Counted from the stretch's first letter, positions 1 through 7,885 are shown. The stretch: DNA of 51,803 bases from Thiobacillus sp. (GCA_024709425.1 JANJWS010000105.1:1-51803); one strand, 5' to 3'. Made by a program: numbers and translations. Notes: generated by a model from the sequence alone, not told the origin.

Positions 1-50
1 CGGTTTTCGCCCCGCTCCCTGCGTGGTTGTGGGGCCGGGGGTGGGGGGGG

Positions 51-114
51 CAACGGTCGCGTGCCTCGCGGACGTCACCCTCTCCCCAGCCCTCTCCCTC
101 GAAGGGAGAGGGGG
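51..114 (+). repeat. Dispersed CT/GA-rich repeat, copy A
   Basis: A 25-base element at 51-75 is followed by a CCCTCTCCC ... GGGAGAGGG palindromic block at 76-114. The same block recurs at about 210-250, 386-432, 2587-2620 and 19405-19429. It resembles the intergenic palindromic repeats common in GC-rich proteobacterial genomes. No family name is assigned. Confidence 0.6.
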
Positions 115-205
115 CGCGCGTGGCACACGGCTGAGTGAAGAAACCGACGTCACGACAGGCTTCGAACATGAATGCCGAAATGCGGCGCATCGCACATACG
201 GCACA

Positions 206-438
206 GGTTTACTCCCCTCCCCCTCGAGGGGAGAGGGGCCGGGGGAGAGGGTGGCAACGGTTGCGTGCCTCGCGGACGTGGCCCCCCCCCCCCCCCCCCC
301 CCCCCAACGGCGCCGGGGGGGAACAGGCCAGGCGCGCGGGCCGCCGCCGCCGCCCCCCCCCCCACGTCCGCGAGGCACGCGACCGTTGCCACCCTCTCCC
401 CCGGCCCCTCTCCCTCGCAGGGAGCGGGGAGAAAACCG
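206..438. repeat. Large inverted repeat made of two facing repeat copies
   Basis: The segment at about 221-279 is nearly the reverse complement of about 364-423. The arms are close to 59 bases, with a T/C difference in the 25-base element and one or two indels. The loop of about 84 bases consists mostly of C and G runs. Such an arm pair would fold into a very stable hairpin and could act as a bidirectional terminator downstream of the cytochrome operon ending at 476. It has no T-run, so that role is only a guess. Confidence 0.65.
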
Positions 439-475
439 GCGCCGCTATCGGGAAAAAGCGAACTATTCGAGGCCA

Positions 476-1822
476 TCAGTTATTCACCTTGTTGTGGCTC
501 GTGTATTCGCCTTCCACCCACCATGGGCCGGCGGCGGGCGGCTTGCCCTGTTCGCGCAGGGCTTGCGCCTTGCCACGGATTTTTTCCAGCGCCTCATCCA
601 TCTGCCGGTGCCCGTGCGCGACGGCATCCGGCGCGCCGTGCGCGGCGCCCTTGTAGGCGCCGAGGTTGTCGAAGTACCACATCTCGAAATAGTCGCGCTC
701 GATCGGCGAGACGTTGTAGAACGCGGACGCCTGGCCGTCGAAGTAGCCGATGCGCTCGCGCGCGAACAGCGCGCCCGGCTTGTCCAGCGGATACGGCGGA
801 CGCTCGCCGGCGGAGGGCTGCAACAGCTTGTTGCCGCGCAGGTCCTTCAGCACGCGCTCGGCCGCGTAGAGCTTCGTCCACGCGCGCTTGCGCTCGGCGT
901 CCATCGCTTCCAGCTGCTGGCGCGACCAGTCGGCCTCGTGGCAGTCGCTGCACACGTCCACCCACTGCTTGCGCCGCACCTGGTTGCCGGAGGTGCGCGG
1001 GTTGACTTCCTGCAGGCCGAACTTCCAGATGGTCTTGTCGGCGACCTGGTGCTTGCCGTTGCGCATGTGGCAATAGGCGCAGGTGGGAGACTTGTAGTTG
1101 CCCTTGACGAGCGGCTTGCTCCAGTCCCACTGGTCGCCTTCCGCGAGATAGCGCTTGCCGTGTGCGGAGGCGAAGAAGGTCTCGTCGTCCGGATGCGGCG
1201 GGCCGGAGTGGCAGGTGATGCACGCTTCGGGGCGGCGCGCTTCGGCGGCGCTGAAGCGGTGGCGCGTGTGGCAGGAGTCGCACTTCGACGCCACCGAATG
1301 GCACTGGAGGCAGGCGGTCACCTCGGCCTTGGGCTTGTCGGCGAAGTGCTTGGCGTCGACCGCGCGCTCGATGGCGAGCGCGTGGCTGGGGAAGCCGAAG
1401 CGGCGCTCGTCCTGGAACTGCGCGTGGCGTTCGGCGTGGCAACCGCCGCACACCGCGGGGTCGGGCAAATGCAAGTTGGCGTGGTCGTTACCATGGCAGC
1501 TGTGGCAGTACACCGGCTTGCCCTGCTTCGGCGCGGCGTGGCCGCTGGCGCGCCAGTCGGCGACGATGCCCGGGGTGAGCGCCTGGTGGCACTCGACGCA
1601 CTGCGGGCCCTCGTAGCGGCCGCTCATGGGGCCGTCATAGCCGTAGAAGCGCACCGGATGCCAGTAGCCGAACACCTTGTCGGGTTGCCACAGGCGCGAA
1701 TACAGGCCATCGCCGGGGCCGCCCTTGCTCCACGCCACCCAGGCGTAGCCGCCGGCGATCGCCAGCACGGTGACGAGCAGTATGCCCCACGCGTAACGCA
1801 CCTTTCGTGTTCGCTGTGCCAT
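476..1822 (-). CDS. Octahaem cytochrome c, hydroxylamine-oxidoreductase (HAO) family
   Basis: The 448-residue protein has one N-terminal membrane segment (about residues 11-31) and then eight CxxCH haem sites, starting at Cys75, 106, 125, 171, 181, 201, 248 and 291. Spacing and side motifs match the HAO family: a TPGIV segment after haem 1, CHTRHRFS at haem 5, CITCHSGPPHP at haem 6 and YKGAAH near the C terminus. Family members oxidise hydroxylamine or hydrazine, or run in reverse as nitrite/hydroxylamine reductases; a related octahaem group reduces tetrathionate. Where HAO is expected to carry the Tyr that crosslinks to haem 4, this protein appears to read DAVAHGH, so a P460 crosslink may be absent. 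It probably sits outside the cytoplasmic membrane, anchored by its N terminus, as the last gene of a seven-gene operon, 3 bases after the dihaem cytochrome. The substrate cannot be read from sequence. Confidence 0.88.
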   Translation of the reverse strand: MAQRTRKVRYAWGILLVTVLAIAGGYAWVAWSKGGPGDGLYSRLWQPDKVFGYWHPVRFYGYDGPMSGRYEGPQCVECHQALTPGIVADWRASGHAAPKQGKPVYCHSCHGNDHANLHLPDPAVCGGCHAERHAQFQDERRFGFPSHALAIERAVDAKHFADKPKAEVTACLQCHSVASKCDSCHTRHRFSAAEARRPEACITCHSGPPHPDDETFFASAHGKRYLAEGDQWDWSKPLVKGNYKSPTCAYCHMRNGKHQVADKTIWKFGLQEVNPRTSGNQVRRKQWVDVCSDCHEADWSRQQLEAMDAERKRAWTKLYAAERVLKDLRGNKLLQPSAGERPPYPLDKPGALFARERIGYFDGQASAFYNVSPIERDYFEMWYFDNLGAYKGAAHGAPDAVAHGHRQMDEALEKIRGKAQALREQGKPPAAGPWWVEGEYTSHNKVNN

Positions 1823-1825
1823 CGC

Positions 1826-2569
1826 CTATTTCCTCCCCCGCCGCCAGCGCCACACGCCGATTCCGGCAAGGCCGAAGAAGGCGGCGAGGCTCGCCAGGCG
1901 GCCGAGCGGATCGCCGCCTGCGGGCGCGGATTCCGGCAGCGGCAGCGCCACGCCCTGGTGGCCGGAGCCCGCCACCGCCGGACCGCCGTGGGCGCGCGCG
2001 CTGAACGCCGCCACCGCCTTGTGTTGTGCGACGCTCAACGCGGGCCGCGCCATCGCGGTGCGGTGCGTGTCCATGCGATCGAGCAGCGCTGGCCACGCGG
2101 CCGCGTCATAGGCGCGCGGGTCGGGCGTCGCATGGCAGTCGCCGCACGCCTCGCGATACAGGCGCTCGACGCCGTCGGCCGGCAGTCCTGCGGCGCGCGG
2201 CGGCAGCGGGTGCAGCGCGTGCGCGTCGAGATAGGCCGCGAGCGCGGCGCGTTCGCCCGCGTCGGGCATCGCCACCGGACCCAGCAGGCCGCGATAGAAG
2301 TGCGACACCTTCATCAGCGTCTGCATGCGCGTGAGCACCGTCGGCCATTCGTCGCGCGTGTGGCGGCCCGGTCCCGGCAGGTTGTGACATTGCATGCAAT
2401 AGCGCTGCAGCACTTGCGCGCCGGCCGACGCGGGTTCCGGCAGCAGCGCCGGGTCGATGCCGGGCGGGATGATGTCGCGGCGCGCCTCGCAGATGTCCAC
2501 GCCGCCCCAGGGATGGCCGGCAAAGGCGGGGGGGGTAGCGATCAGAAGGGCGAGCAGCAGACGTTTCAT
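1826..2569 (-). CDS. Membrane-anchored dihaem cytochrome c
   Basis: I start this 247-residue protein at the ATG at 2569, because it gives a clear signal peptide (MKRLLLALLIATPPAFA, cleavage near residue 17) and forms an ATGA overlap with the stop of the upstream fusion gene. Haem sites are CMQCH near residue 58 and CGDCH near residue 142, one per small cytochrome c domain. A hydrophobic helix near residues 222-240 followed by RWRRGRK suggests a C-terminal membrane anchor with the haems outside. A longer open frame upstream is only a shadow of the preceding gene. The likely role, by inference, is to pass electrons between the membrane polyferredoxin encoded upstream and the octahaem cytochrome encoded downstream. 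Confidence 0.85.
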   Translation of the reverse strand: MKRLLLALLIATPPAFAGHPWGGVDICEARRDIIPPGIDPALLPEPASAGAQVLQRYCMQCHNLPGPGRHTRDEWPTVLTRMQTLMKVSHFYRGLLGPVAMPDAGERAALAAYLDAHALHPLPPRAAGLPADGVERLYREACGDCHATPDPRAYDAAAWPALLDRMDTHRTAMARPALSVAQHKAVAAFSARAHGGPAVAGSGHQGVALPLPESAPAGGDPLGRLASLAAFFGLAGIGVWRWRRGRK

Positions 2570-4986
2570 CTCGGCGCGCTTGATAGCCCCGCACGCGGGA
2601 GAGGGGTTGGGGAGAGGGAGTAAGACGGCGCGGGTTTGACTGAGTAGGCTGACTGCAGGCGGCGGGCATTTGCCATGATCCGCCCGGTCAGGCTGAAAGC
2701 CTCCAGCATGCCCTCGGCCGCGCGGCGGCCATCGGCCATGGCGGTGACGACGAGATCGGGACCGCGCGCGGCATCGCCGCCGGCGTAGAGCTTCGGATGC
2801 GTCGTGCGGCCATGCGCGTCGACGACGATGCGGCCCGTGTCGTCGAGCAGCACCCCGTGCGCGGCGAGCCAAGCGGGCGGTGCGGGCACCTGGCCCAGCG
2901 CCAGGATCACCCGCGTGGCGGGCAGTTCCAGCGCCGCGCCCGCCGCGTCGAAACGCACCCTGCTCACGCCCTGCTCGCCGAGGATCGCCTGCGGCACGTG
3001 ATTCGCCAGCAGTTCGACGCCCTCCTCGCGCGCGGCCTCGATCTCCTTGGGCGAGGCGCGGAAGTCGCCGCGCGTGGCAACGTGCACCCGGGCGCCCAGG
3101 CGGCGCGCGCTGCGCGCGCAGTCCATGGCGCTGTCGCCGCCGCCCAACACCAGCACGTCTTCACCATCGAGCGCCGGCGCACGGCCGGCATTCACCGCAG
3201 CGAGGAAATCGAGCGCGTCGAGCACGCCGGGCAGTTCGCGTCCCGGCAGCGACACCGGGCGCGAACGCTGGGCGCCGGTGCCGAGGAATACGGCGTCATG
3301 CCCGGCGAGCAGCGCAGCGAAGCGCTCGGCGTCGACTGTCACACCGAGTTCGAAATTCACCCCCATCGCGTGCAGGCGCGCGATACGGCGCGCGAGGCGG
3401 TCCTTGTCGAGCTTGAACGGCGGCACGCCGGTGGCAAGCAGGCCGCCAGCCTTCGCGTTGCGGTCGTACACGGTGACCGCGACGCCTTCACGCAGCAGCC
3501 GCTCGGCGCACGCCAGTCCCGCGGGGCCGGCGCCGATCACCGCCACGCGCTTGCCATTCGGTTCGGCCCGTGAGGGTAGCGGCAGGTCCAGCGCCGCCGC
3601 GCCCAGCCATTTTTCCAGCGCGCCAATCGCCACCGCGCCGTTTCTCAGCCCCTCGCCTGCGCCGTCGCGGGTGCAGGCGCCTTCGCACAAACGGTGCTGC
3701 GGGCACAGCGTGCCGCACACCTCGGGCAGCGCCGAGGTCTCGGCGAGGATCGCGGCGGCGCCGGCCGTATCGCCGCGCGCCACCGCCTGCAGCCAGTCGG
3801 GAATGCGGTTGGCGAGCGGACAGGCGTTGCGGCAACCGGGCACGCCGCAATCGACGCAGCGTGCGGCCTGGGCGCGCGCGGTCTCGGCATCGAACGCGGC
3901 GACGCCTTCGCTCCAGCCCGCGACGCGCGCGGCGGCGGGCGTGGCCGCAGGCAGCACACGCGGCGATGAGGCCGGCAGCGGCTTGCCGAGCAGGTGCGAG
4001 GCGGTCTGCTTCAGGTCCTTGTTGAACCAGTTGCGCACGTCGCGGATTTCCAGCGCCTCGGACGGGCACGACACCACGCAGCGCGCGCAGCCCATGCAGT
4101 CCTCGATGCCGGTGACGCGGCCGCTGGCCTTGCCCTGCTGCCACACCGGGATGCCCATGTCGCACACCTCCTCGCAGCGGCGGCAGTCGACGCACTTGTC
4201 GGTGTCCATGTTGATGCCGTAGAAACCGGCGTGGTTGAGCAGGCCGAAGGTCGCGCCATAAGGACACAGGTAGCGGCAGTAGAAGCGGTTGCCGACCAGC
4301 GGCGCGGCGAAGAAGGTGCCGAAGTAGGTGAACGCGACGATGAGGTAGAACAGGCCGACGAAGCTGACGGTCCAGGCGTTGGGCGGATACAGCGTGACGA
4401 CGATGACGCCGGCGTAGAAGACGAAGAAGAACCACTTGGTGTGGCGTAGCCGCCAGGCCCACTTGCCGCGCACGGTGCGGTCGCGGAAGGAAAAGCCCAC
4501 CGTTTCGCGGATGCCGACGCAGGGACAGTTCCAGCCGCAGATGACGCGCCGGCCGAACAGGAACACCGCACCCAGCACCAGAAAGAAGGTGATGGTGCCC
4601 GGCACGTGCAGGGCGGGGAACACCGGCTGCCCCCACTGGTAGCCGACGTAGGGTTCGAACATCGGCGCCAGCCACGGCACCAGCCACCACAGCGCGGTGA
4701 CCGCCGCCACCAGCACGATCAGGCGCTTGCGCGTGTAGGGATTTTCCTCGCTGCGGATGCGCCAGATACCGAAGCCGAGGATGATCGCGTATTCGGTGTA
4801 GCGGTTGAGCCAGATCGGGTTGTCGAACCAGAACAGCCAGGTCTCGTTGAGCCAGCCGACGAAGGCGAGCGTGAACGCCGCCATCGACAGCCACTGCACC
4901 CATGGGCCGTAGCGGCGTGGCAGCGAGCCCTGCTGCGCAGCGGCGCTTTGCCGCGGCAGGTGGTGGAGAACGGCAACGGGCTTCAT
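2566..4986 (-). CDS. Fusion of NapH/NosR-type membrane polyferredoxin and GltD-type FAD/NAD(P) oxidoreductase
   Basis: This 806-residue protein joins two modules. Residues 30-245 hold several membrane helices with the CGWNCPCVG (about 150) and CRYLCP (about 237) motifs of NapH/NosR/FixG-type proteins. Two 4Fe-4S ferredoxin motifs follow at 265-275 and 297-307. From about 365 the protein resembles the small subunit of glutamate synthase: an Fe-S domain (Cys377, 380, 385, 389; Cys414, 418, 424, 428), an FAD dinucleotide fold (VIGAGPAGLA near 483), an NAD(P) fold (GGGDSAMDCA near 615) and a closing AGGDAARGPDLVVTAMADG motif. NAD(P)H, FAD, several Fe-S clusters and a quinol/cytochrome-facing membrane domain would thus lie in one chain. 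No glutamate synthase large subunit is nearby. The last 20 or so residues are encoded by a copy of the dispersed repeat, so the tail is probably a recent addition. Confidence 0.88.
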   Translation of the reverse strand: MKPVAVLHHLPRQSAAAQQGSLPRRYGPWVQWLSMAAFTLAFVGWLNETWLFWFDNPIWLNRYTEYAIILGFGIWRIRSEENPYTRKRLIVLVAAVTALWWLVPWLAPMFEPYVGYQWGQPVFPALHVPGTITFFLVLGAVFLFGRRVICGWNCPCVGIRETVGFSFRDRTVRGKWAWRLRHTKWFFFVFYAGVIVVTLYPPNAWTVSFVGLFYLIVAFTYFGTFFAAPLVGNRFYCRYLCPYGATFGLLNHAGFYGINMDTDKCVDCRRCEEVCDMGIPVWQQGKASGRVTGIEDCMGCARCVVSCPSEALEIRDVRNWFNKDLKQTASHLLGKPLPASSPRVLPAATPAAARVAGWSEGVAAFDAETARAQAARCVDCGVPGCRNACPLANRIPDWLQAVARGDTAGAAAILAETSALPEVCGTLCPQHRLCEGACTRDGAGEGLRNGAVAIGALEKWLGAAALDLPLPSRAEPNGKRVAVIGAGPAGLACAERLLREGVAVTVYDRNAKAGGLLATGVPPFKLDKDRLARRIARLHAMGVNFELGVTVDAERFAALLAGHDAVFLGTGAQRSRPVSLPGRELPGVLDALDFLAAVNAGRAPALDGEDVLVLGGGDSAMDCARSARRLGARVHVATRGDFRASPKEIEAAREEGVELLANHVPQAILGEQGVSRVRFDAAGAALELPATRVILALGQVPAPPAWLAAHGVLLDDTGRIVVDAHGRTTHPKLYAGGDAARGPDLVVTAMADGRRAAEGMLEAFSLTGRIMANARRLQSAYSVKPAPSYSLSPTPLPRAGLSSAPR
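2587..2620. repeat. Dispersed CT/GA-rich repeat overlapping a gene end
   Basis: A copy of the repeat also seen at 76-114 and 19405-19429 lies inside the 3' end of the polyferredoxin-GltD gene and just upstream of the dihaem cytochrome start at 2569. It supplies the C-terminal residues around SLSPTPLPRAG and may have moved the stop codon to its present ATGA junction. Confidence 0.6.
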
Positions 4987-4990
4987 GGCG

Positions 4991-5347
4991 TCAGAAGGTC
5001 AGCGCAAGATCGCTCTCGGCGATCCAGCCCGCCAGCAGTTTCATCGAGCCGCGCTCGATGCCGGGGATCATGTCCTCGGCGCAGATGGCGCAGTCGTCCA
5101 GCGCCATGCCGCAGGCGCTGACCTCGAGGCCGCACTCGATCAGCTCGGTCAGCAGTTTTTCCAGGTCGACCTTGCCTTCTGGAACCGTGTGGCCGCGCCG
5201 CCCGACTTCTGCACCGTCGTCGAGCAGGTGCACGCGCACCGCCATGTCCTGGGCAAGACACGCCCCGGCGAAGCGCAGCGCGTGCCAGGCCTTGTTGTCG
5301 TCGCGGTAGGGCGCGTTCTGGATGATGATGACGAGTCGCTTGCCCAT
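4991..5347 (-). CDS. DsrE/TusD-like sulfur-carrier family protein
   Basis: This 118-residue cytoplasmic protein starts MGKRLVIIIQNAPYRDD and matches the DsrE/DsrF-like fold: an early hydrophobic strand, the HLLDDGAEVGRRG segment, and a Cys-rich ECGLEVSACGMALDDC stretch near residues 91-106. DsrE family members carry persulfides during sulfur oxidation or tRNA thiolation; several Cys residues here could do so. It ends 4 bases before the fusion gene and starts 9 bases after the rhodanese-bearing membrane protein, so it belongs to the operon. The neighbouring rhodanese domains fit a sulfur-relay role, which is inference. Confidence 0.8.
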   Translation of the reverse strand: MGKRLVIIIQNAPYRDDNKAWHALRFAGACLAQDMAVRVHLLDDGAEVGRRGHTVPEGKVDLEKLLTELIECGLEVSACGMALDDCAICAEDMIPGIERGSMKLLAGWIAESDLALTF

Positions 5348-5356
5348 GCTGCCTCC

Positions 5357-6325
5357 CTATGCGTTGACCACCGGCCAGCCGCGTTCGCGCCACGCGGTCA
5401 TGCCGCCCTGCACCACCCGCAGTTCGGCGAAGCCCGCCGCGGCGAGCTGTTCCGCCGCCTTCGCCGAGCGCCGGTCGGTGGTGCAGACCAGCAGCACGGG
5501 CTGGTCGCGGCGCGCGTCGAGTTCATTCTGGCGCGCCGCCAGTTCCTCCAGCGGAATGTTGAGCGCGCCGGCGATGTGGCCTTTCTCGCCGGCGAAATCC
5601 GCTGCACTGCGCACGTCGAGCAGCACGAAGTCCTCGCCCGCATCGAGCCGGCGCTTGAGTTCGTCCACCCCCAGCATGGGTTTGGCGCGCATGCGCTTCA
5701 CCAGGCGCGGCAGGAAGGCCACCGAGGCGAGCAGCGCGAGCGCGATGAGGATGTTGCGTATCATGCCCTCGCCGCCCGCCAGCGCCTCGCGCCCGGCGAA
5801 GCCGAGCCAGGTGTAGGCGAAGGCACCGGGCAGCATGAAGAGGTAACTGGCCAGCACGTAATGCCAGAAACGGATGCGCGTGAGGCCCAGCGCATAGTTG
5901 AGCAGGTTGAAGGGAAACAGCGGCACCAACCGCACGAAGGCGACGAAGCGCCAGCCTTCCTGCTCCACCCCATCGACCAGCTGTTTCATACGCCCACCGG
6001 TCTTCTTCGCCACCCAGTCGGCGCCAAGATGGCGTGCGATGAGGAAGGCCAGCGCTGCACCGAGCGTGGCGCCGGTGAGGTTGTAGAGCGTGCCCCACAC
6101 CGGCCCGAACAGTGCGCCGCCGGCAAGTGTGATCACCGAGCCCGGCAGGAACAGCACCGTGGCGAGTGCATACAGAGCCATGAACAGCAGCGGACCGGCC
6201 GCGCCCGCGCCCTCCACCCAGGCCTGCAGGGCAGCTGCGTCGAAATGGTCGCGCAGCGCGATCGCCGTGCCGATCGCGGCAACCAGCGCAACCCCCAGCA
6301 GCGCGCGCAGGAGGGTCTTGTTCAT
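5357..6325 (-). CDS. VTT-domain (TVP38/DedA-like) membrane protein with C-terminal rhodanese domain
   Basis: The start at 6325 gives 322 residues and an ATGA overlap with the upstream gene stop. Residues 1-210 contain a signal-like first helix and the VTT/SNARE-associated domain, with typical VLFLPGSVITLAGGALFG and RLVPLFPFNLLNYALGLT motifs. Residues about 220-322 form a rhodanese domain (VLLDVRSAADFAGEKGHI) with the active-site Cys near 281 in LVCTTDRRS. The rhodanese part would face the cytoplasm, beside the DsrE protein encoded next. This architecture is seen in other proteobacteria, but the transported substrate of such proteins is unknown to me. Confidence 0.85.
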   Translation of the reverse strand: MNKTLLRALLGVALVAAIGTAIALRDHFDAAALQAWVEGAGAAGPLLFMALYALATVLFLPGSVITLAGGALFGPVWGTLYNLTGATLGAALAFLIARHLGADWVAKKTGGRMKQLVDGVEQEGWRFVAFVRLVPLFPFNLLNYALGLTRIRFWHYVLASYLFMLPGAFAYTWLGFAGREALAGGEGMIRNILIALALLASVAFLPRLVKRMRAKPMLGVDELKRRLDAGEDFVLLDVRSAADFAGEKGHIAGALNIPLEELAARQNELDARRDQPVLLVCTTDRRSAKAAEQLAAAGFAELRVVQGGMTAWRERGWPVVNA

Positions 6326-7185
6326 TGCGAGGTCTCCCCGGTAAAACGACGGCGGTTGATTGCGTAGTCGGTGATCTCGCCCTTGAACGGCAACAGCAGC
6401 ATGCCGTCGAGGCGGTCGACCTCGCGCGAGTCGCGGTGGTCGCGAATGCCGATCGTCATATTGATGTGGCCGGCGCGCGGCTGGTCGCGGTAGGTGCCGA
6501 ACAGGCGGTCCCACCACGGCAGGTTGAAGCCGAAGTTGGAGTTGGTTTCGTCGTCTTCGATGGAGTGGTGCACCCGGTGCATGTCCGGCGTCACCACGAA
6601 GCGCCGCAGCACGCGGTCGATGGCCGCAGGCAGGCGGACGTTGCCGTGGTTGAACATCGACGTAGCGTTGAGCAGCACCTCGAAGATCACCACCGCGACC
6701 ACCGGCGGACCGAGCACGACGATAGTGGCGAACTTGATCAGCATCGACAGGACGATTTCCAGCGGGTGGAAACGCGCGCCGGTGGTGAGGTCGTAGTCGA
6801 GGTCTGCGTGATGCACGCGGTGCAGGCGCCACAGGGCCGGCACGGCGTGCACCATGACGTGCTGCAGCCAGATCACGAAGTCCATCGCGATCACCGCGAA
6901 CGGCGCCGCCAGCCAGAACGGCACGTCGAAGTGATTGAGCAGGCCCCAGCCGTTCTCCGCGCAGAAGGCGGCGATGCCGACCGCCGCCAGCGGGAACAGC
7001 AGCCGCAGCACCACCGTATTCAGCACCACCAGGCCGAGATTGCTCGCCCAGCGCAGGGCCTTGGATACCGTGAGCGCGCGCCGAGGCGCGGCGATTTCCC
7101 ACAGCGCGACGACGACGAACACACCAAGGAAGAAGCCGAGCCGGATCGCAGGCTCATGCGCGAGCACGAAGGACTCGACGTTCAC
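6322..7185 (-). CDS. Sterol desaturase / fatty acid hydroxylase superfamily membrane protein
   Basis: I choose the GTG at 7185 because it overlaps the upstream stop as GTGA, giving 287 residues. It shows four or more membrane helices and the di-iron histidine boxes of the family: HVMVH, HRVHH in the middle and HRVHHS later. Homologues hydroxylate or desaturate lipids with O2. A lipid- or carotenoid-modifying oxygenase is unexpected between sulfur-relay and cytochrome genes. It may modify the membrane around the electron-transfer complex or act on a quinone, but neither role can be read from sequence. Confidence 0.83.
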   Translation of the reverse strand: MNVESFVLAHEPAIRLGFFLGVFVVVALWEIAAPRRALTVSKALRWASNLGLVVLNTVVLRLLFPLAAVGIAAFCAENGWGLLNHFDVPFWLAAPFAVIAMDFVIWLQHVMVHAVPALWRLHRVHHADLDYDLTTGARFHPLEIVLSMLIKFATIVVLGPPVVAVVIFEVLLNATSMFNHGNVRLPAAIDRVLRRFVVTPDMHRVHHSIEDDETNSNFGFNLPWWDRLFGTYRDQPRAGHINMTIGIRDHRDSREVDRLDGMLLLPFKGEITDYAINRRRFTGETSQ

Positions 7186-7862
7186 GGCGCGCCTTCCTCG
7201 ACTTCCACCGGCAGGCCATGCGCGCGCCATTCGGCCACGCCATCCTCGAATCGGAAGGCGTGAAAGCCTTCCTGGTTCAGGTATTCCACCGCTTCCTTCG
7301 ACATCAGGCAGAACGGGCCGCGGCAGTAGGCGACCACCGGCTTGTCGCGTGGCAGTTCGGCCAGGCGCTTCTTCAATTCGTCGAGCGGCATCGACTGCGC
7401 ATAGGGCAGATGGCCAGTGGCGTATTCGCTGGGCGGCCGCACGTCCAGCACGACCACATCGCCGCGCTTCGCGCGCGCCAGCAGTTCCTCGCGGCTCATC
7501 GGGGTCAGTTCGTGGGCATGTTCGGCCAGCTTGGCCAGCGCCGCGCGCAATTCCAGTAGGCGATCCTCGGCGAGCGAACGGATGGCCACCCAGAAGTCGG
7601 CGACCGGCTCGCCGGTCAGGCGGTAGTAGACGTTCTTGCCCTCCCTGCGCGCTTCCACCATGTGGGCCTGCCGCAGTTCCTTCAGGTGCGCGCTGGCCAG
7701 CTTGAGTGAAATCTGCGCTTCGGCTGCCAGCCGGTCCACCGGCTTTTCACCCTGGCACAGCAGGTCGATCAACTCGAGTCGCTTGGGACTGCACACTGCC
7801 TTGCCGATGCGAGCAACCTGGGCGTACAGCAGATCCTTGACTTGTCTTCCGGCACTTTTCAT
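7182..7862 (-). CDS. ArsR-family regulator fused to a rhodanese domain
   Basis: The start at 7862 is preceded by GGAG six bases upstream and gives 226 residues. Residues 15-95 form an ArsR winged helix (recognition segment ISLKLASAHLKELR, wing RREGKNVYYRL). Residues 125-220 form a rhodanese domain (VVLDVRPPSEYATGHL) with Cys180 and Cys185 in YCRGPFC. Two further Cys (24 and 36) lie in the N-terminal part. The fusion suggests a repressor that senses persulfide or another reactive sulfur species through the rhodanese Cys, but that is inference. It is the first gene of the seven-gene operon and probably controls its own promoter. Confidence 0.87.
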   Translation of the reverse strand: MKSAGRQVKDLLYAQVARIGKAVCSPKRLELIDLLCQGEKPVDRLAAEAQISLKLASAHLKELRQAHMVEARREGKNVYYRLTGEPVADFWVAIRSLAEDRLLELRAALAKLAEHAHELTPMSREELLARAKRGDVVVLDVRPPSEYATGHLPYAQSMPLDELKKRLAELPRDKPVVAYCRGPFCLMSKEAVEYLNQEGFHAFRFEDGVAEWRAHGLPVEVEEGAP

Positions 7863-7885
7863 CGAACACTCCAAAGAATGTTTGA

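Larger units (their letters stand above)
1..475. other. Gene-free contig end rich in repeats and homopolymers
   Basis: No credible gene lies here. Open frames are low-complexity Pro/Arg/Gly translations of repeats. The stretch holds copies of a CT-rich/GA-rich dispersed repeat, three copies of a 25-base element (51-75, 255-279 on plus; 364-388 on minus), and long C and G runs around 283-305 and 350-363. The homopolymer runs sit in the loop of a large inverted repeat. Mis-sequencing or mis-assembly through a hairpin at a contig end is therefore likely. Confidence 0.7.

Noticed and set aside
283-363. Poly-C and CCG tracts as a phase-variation or triplet-repeat locus
   Set aside because: They lie at a contig end inside the loop of an inverted repeat and outside any gene, so a sequencing or assembly error is more likely.
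23-2623. A very long plus-strand open frame opposite the cytochrome genes
   Set aside because: It is an antisense shadow in GC-rich DNA: composition is Arg/Ala/Val rich with no domain, while the minus strand has eight CxxCH motifs in frame.
1826-2872. Longer reading of the dihaem cytochrome from 2872
   Set aside because: The first 100 residues are Arg-rich shadow of the upstream gene; the ATG at 2569 gives a clean signal peptide and an ATGA junction.
2566-4986. Glutamate synthase small subunit as sole function
   Set aside because: The GltD module is fused to a NapH-type membrane protein and no large subunit gene is present, so a plain GltD annotation would mislead.
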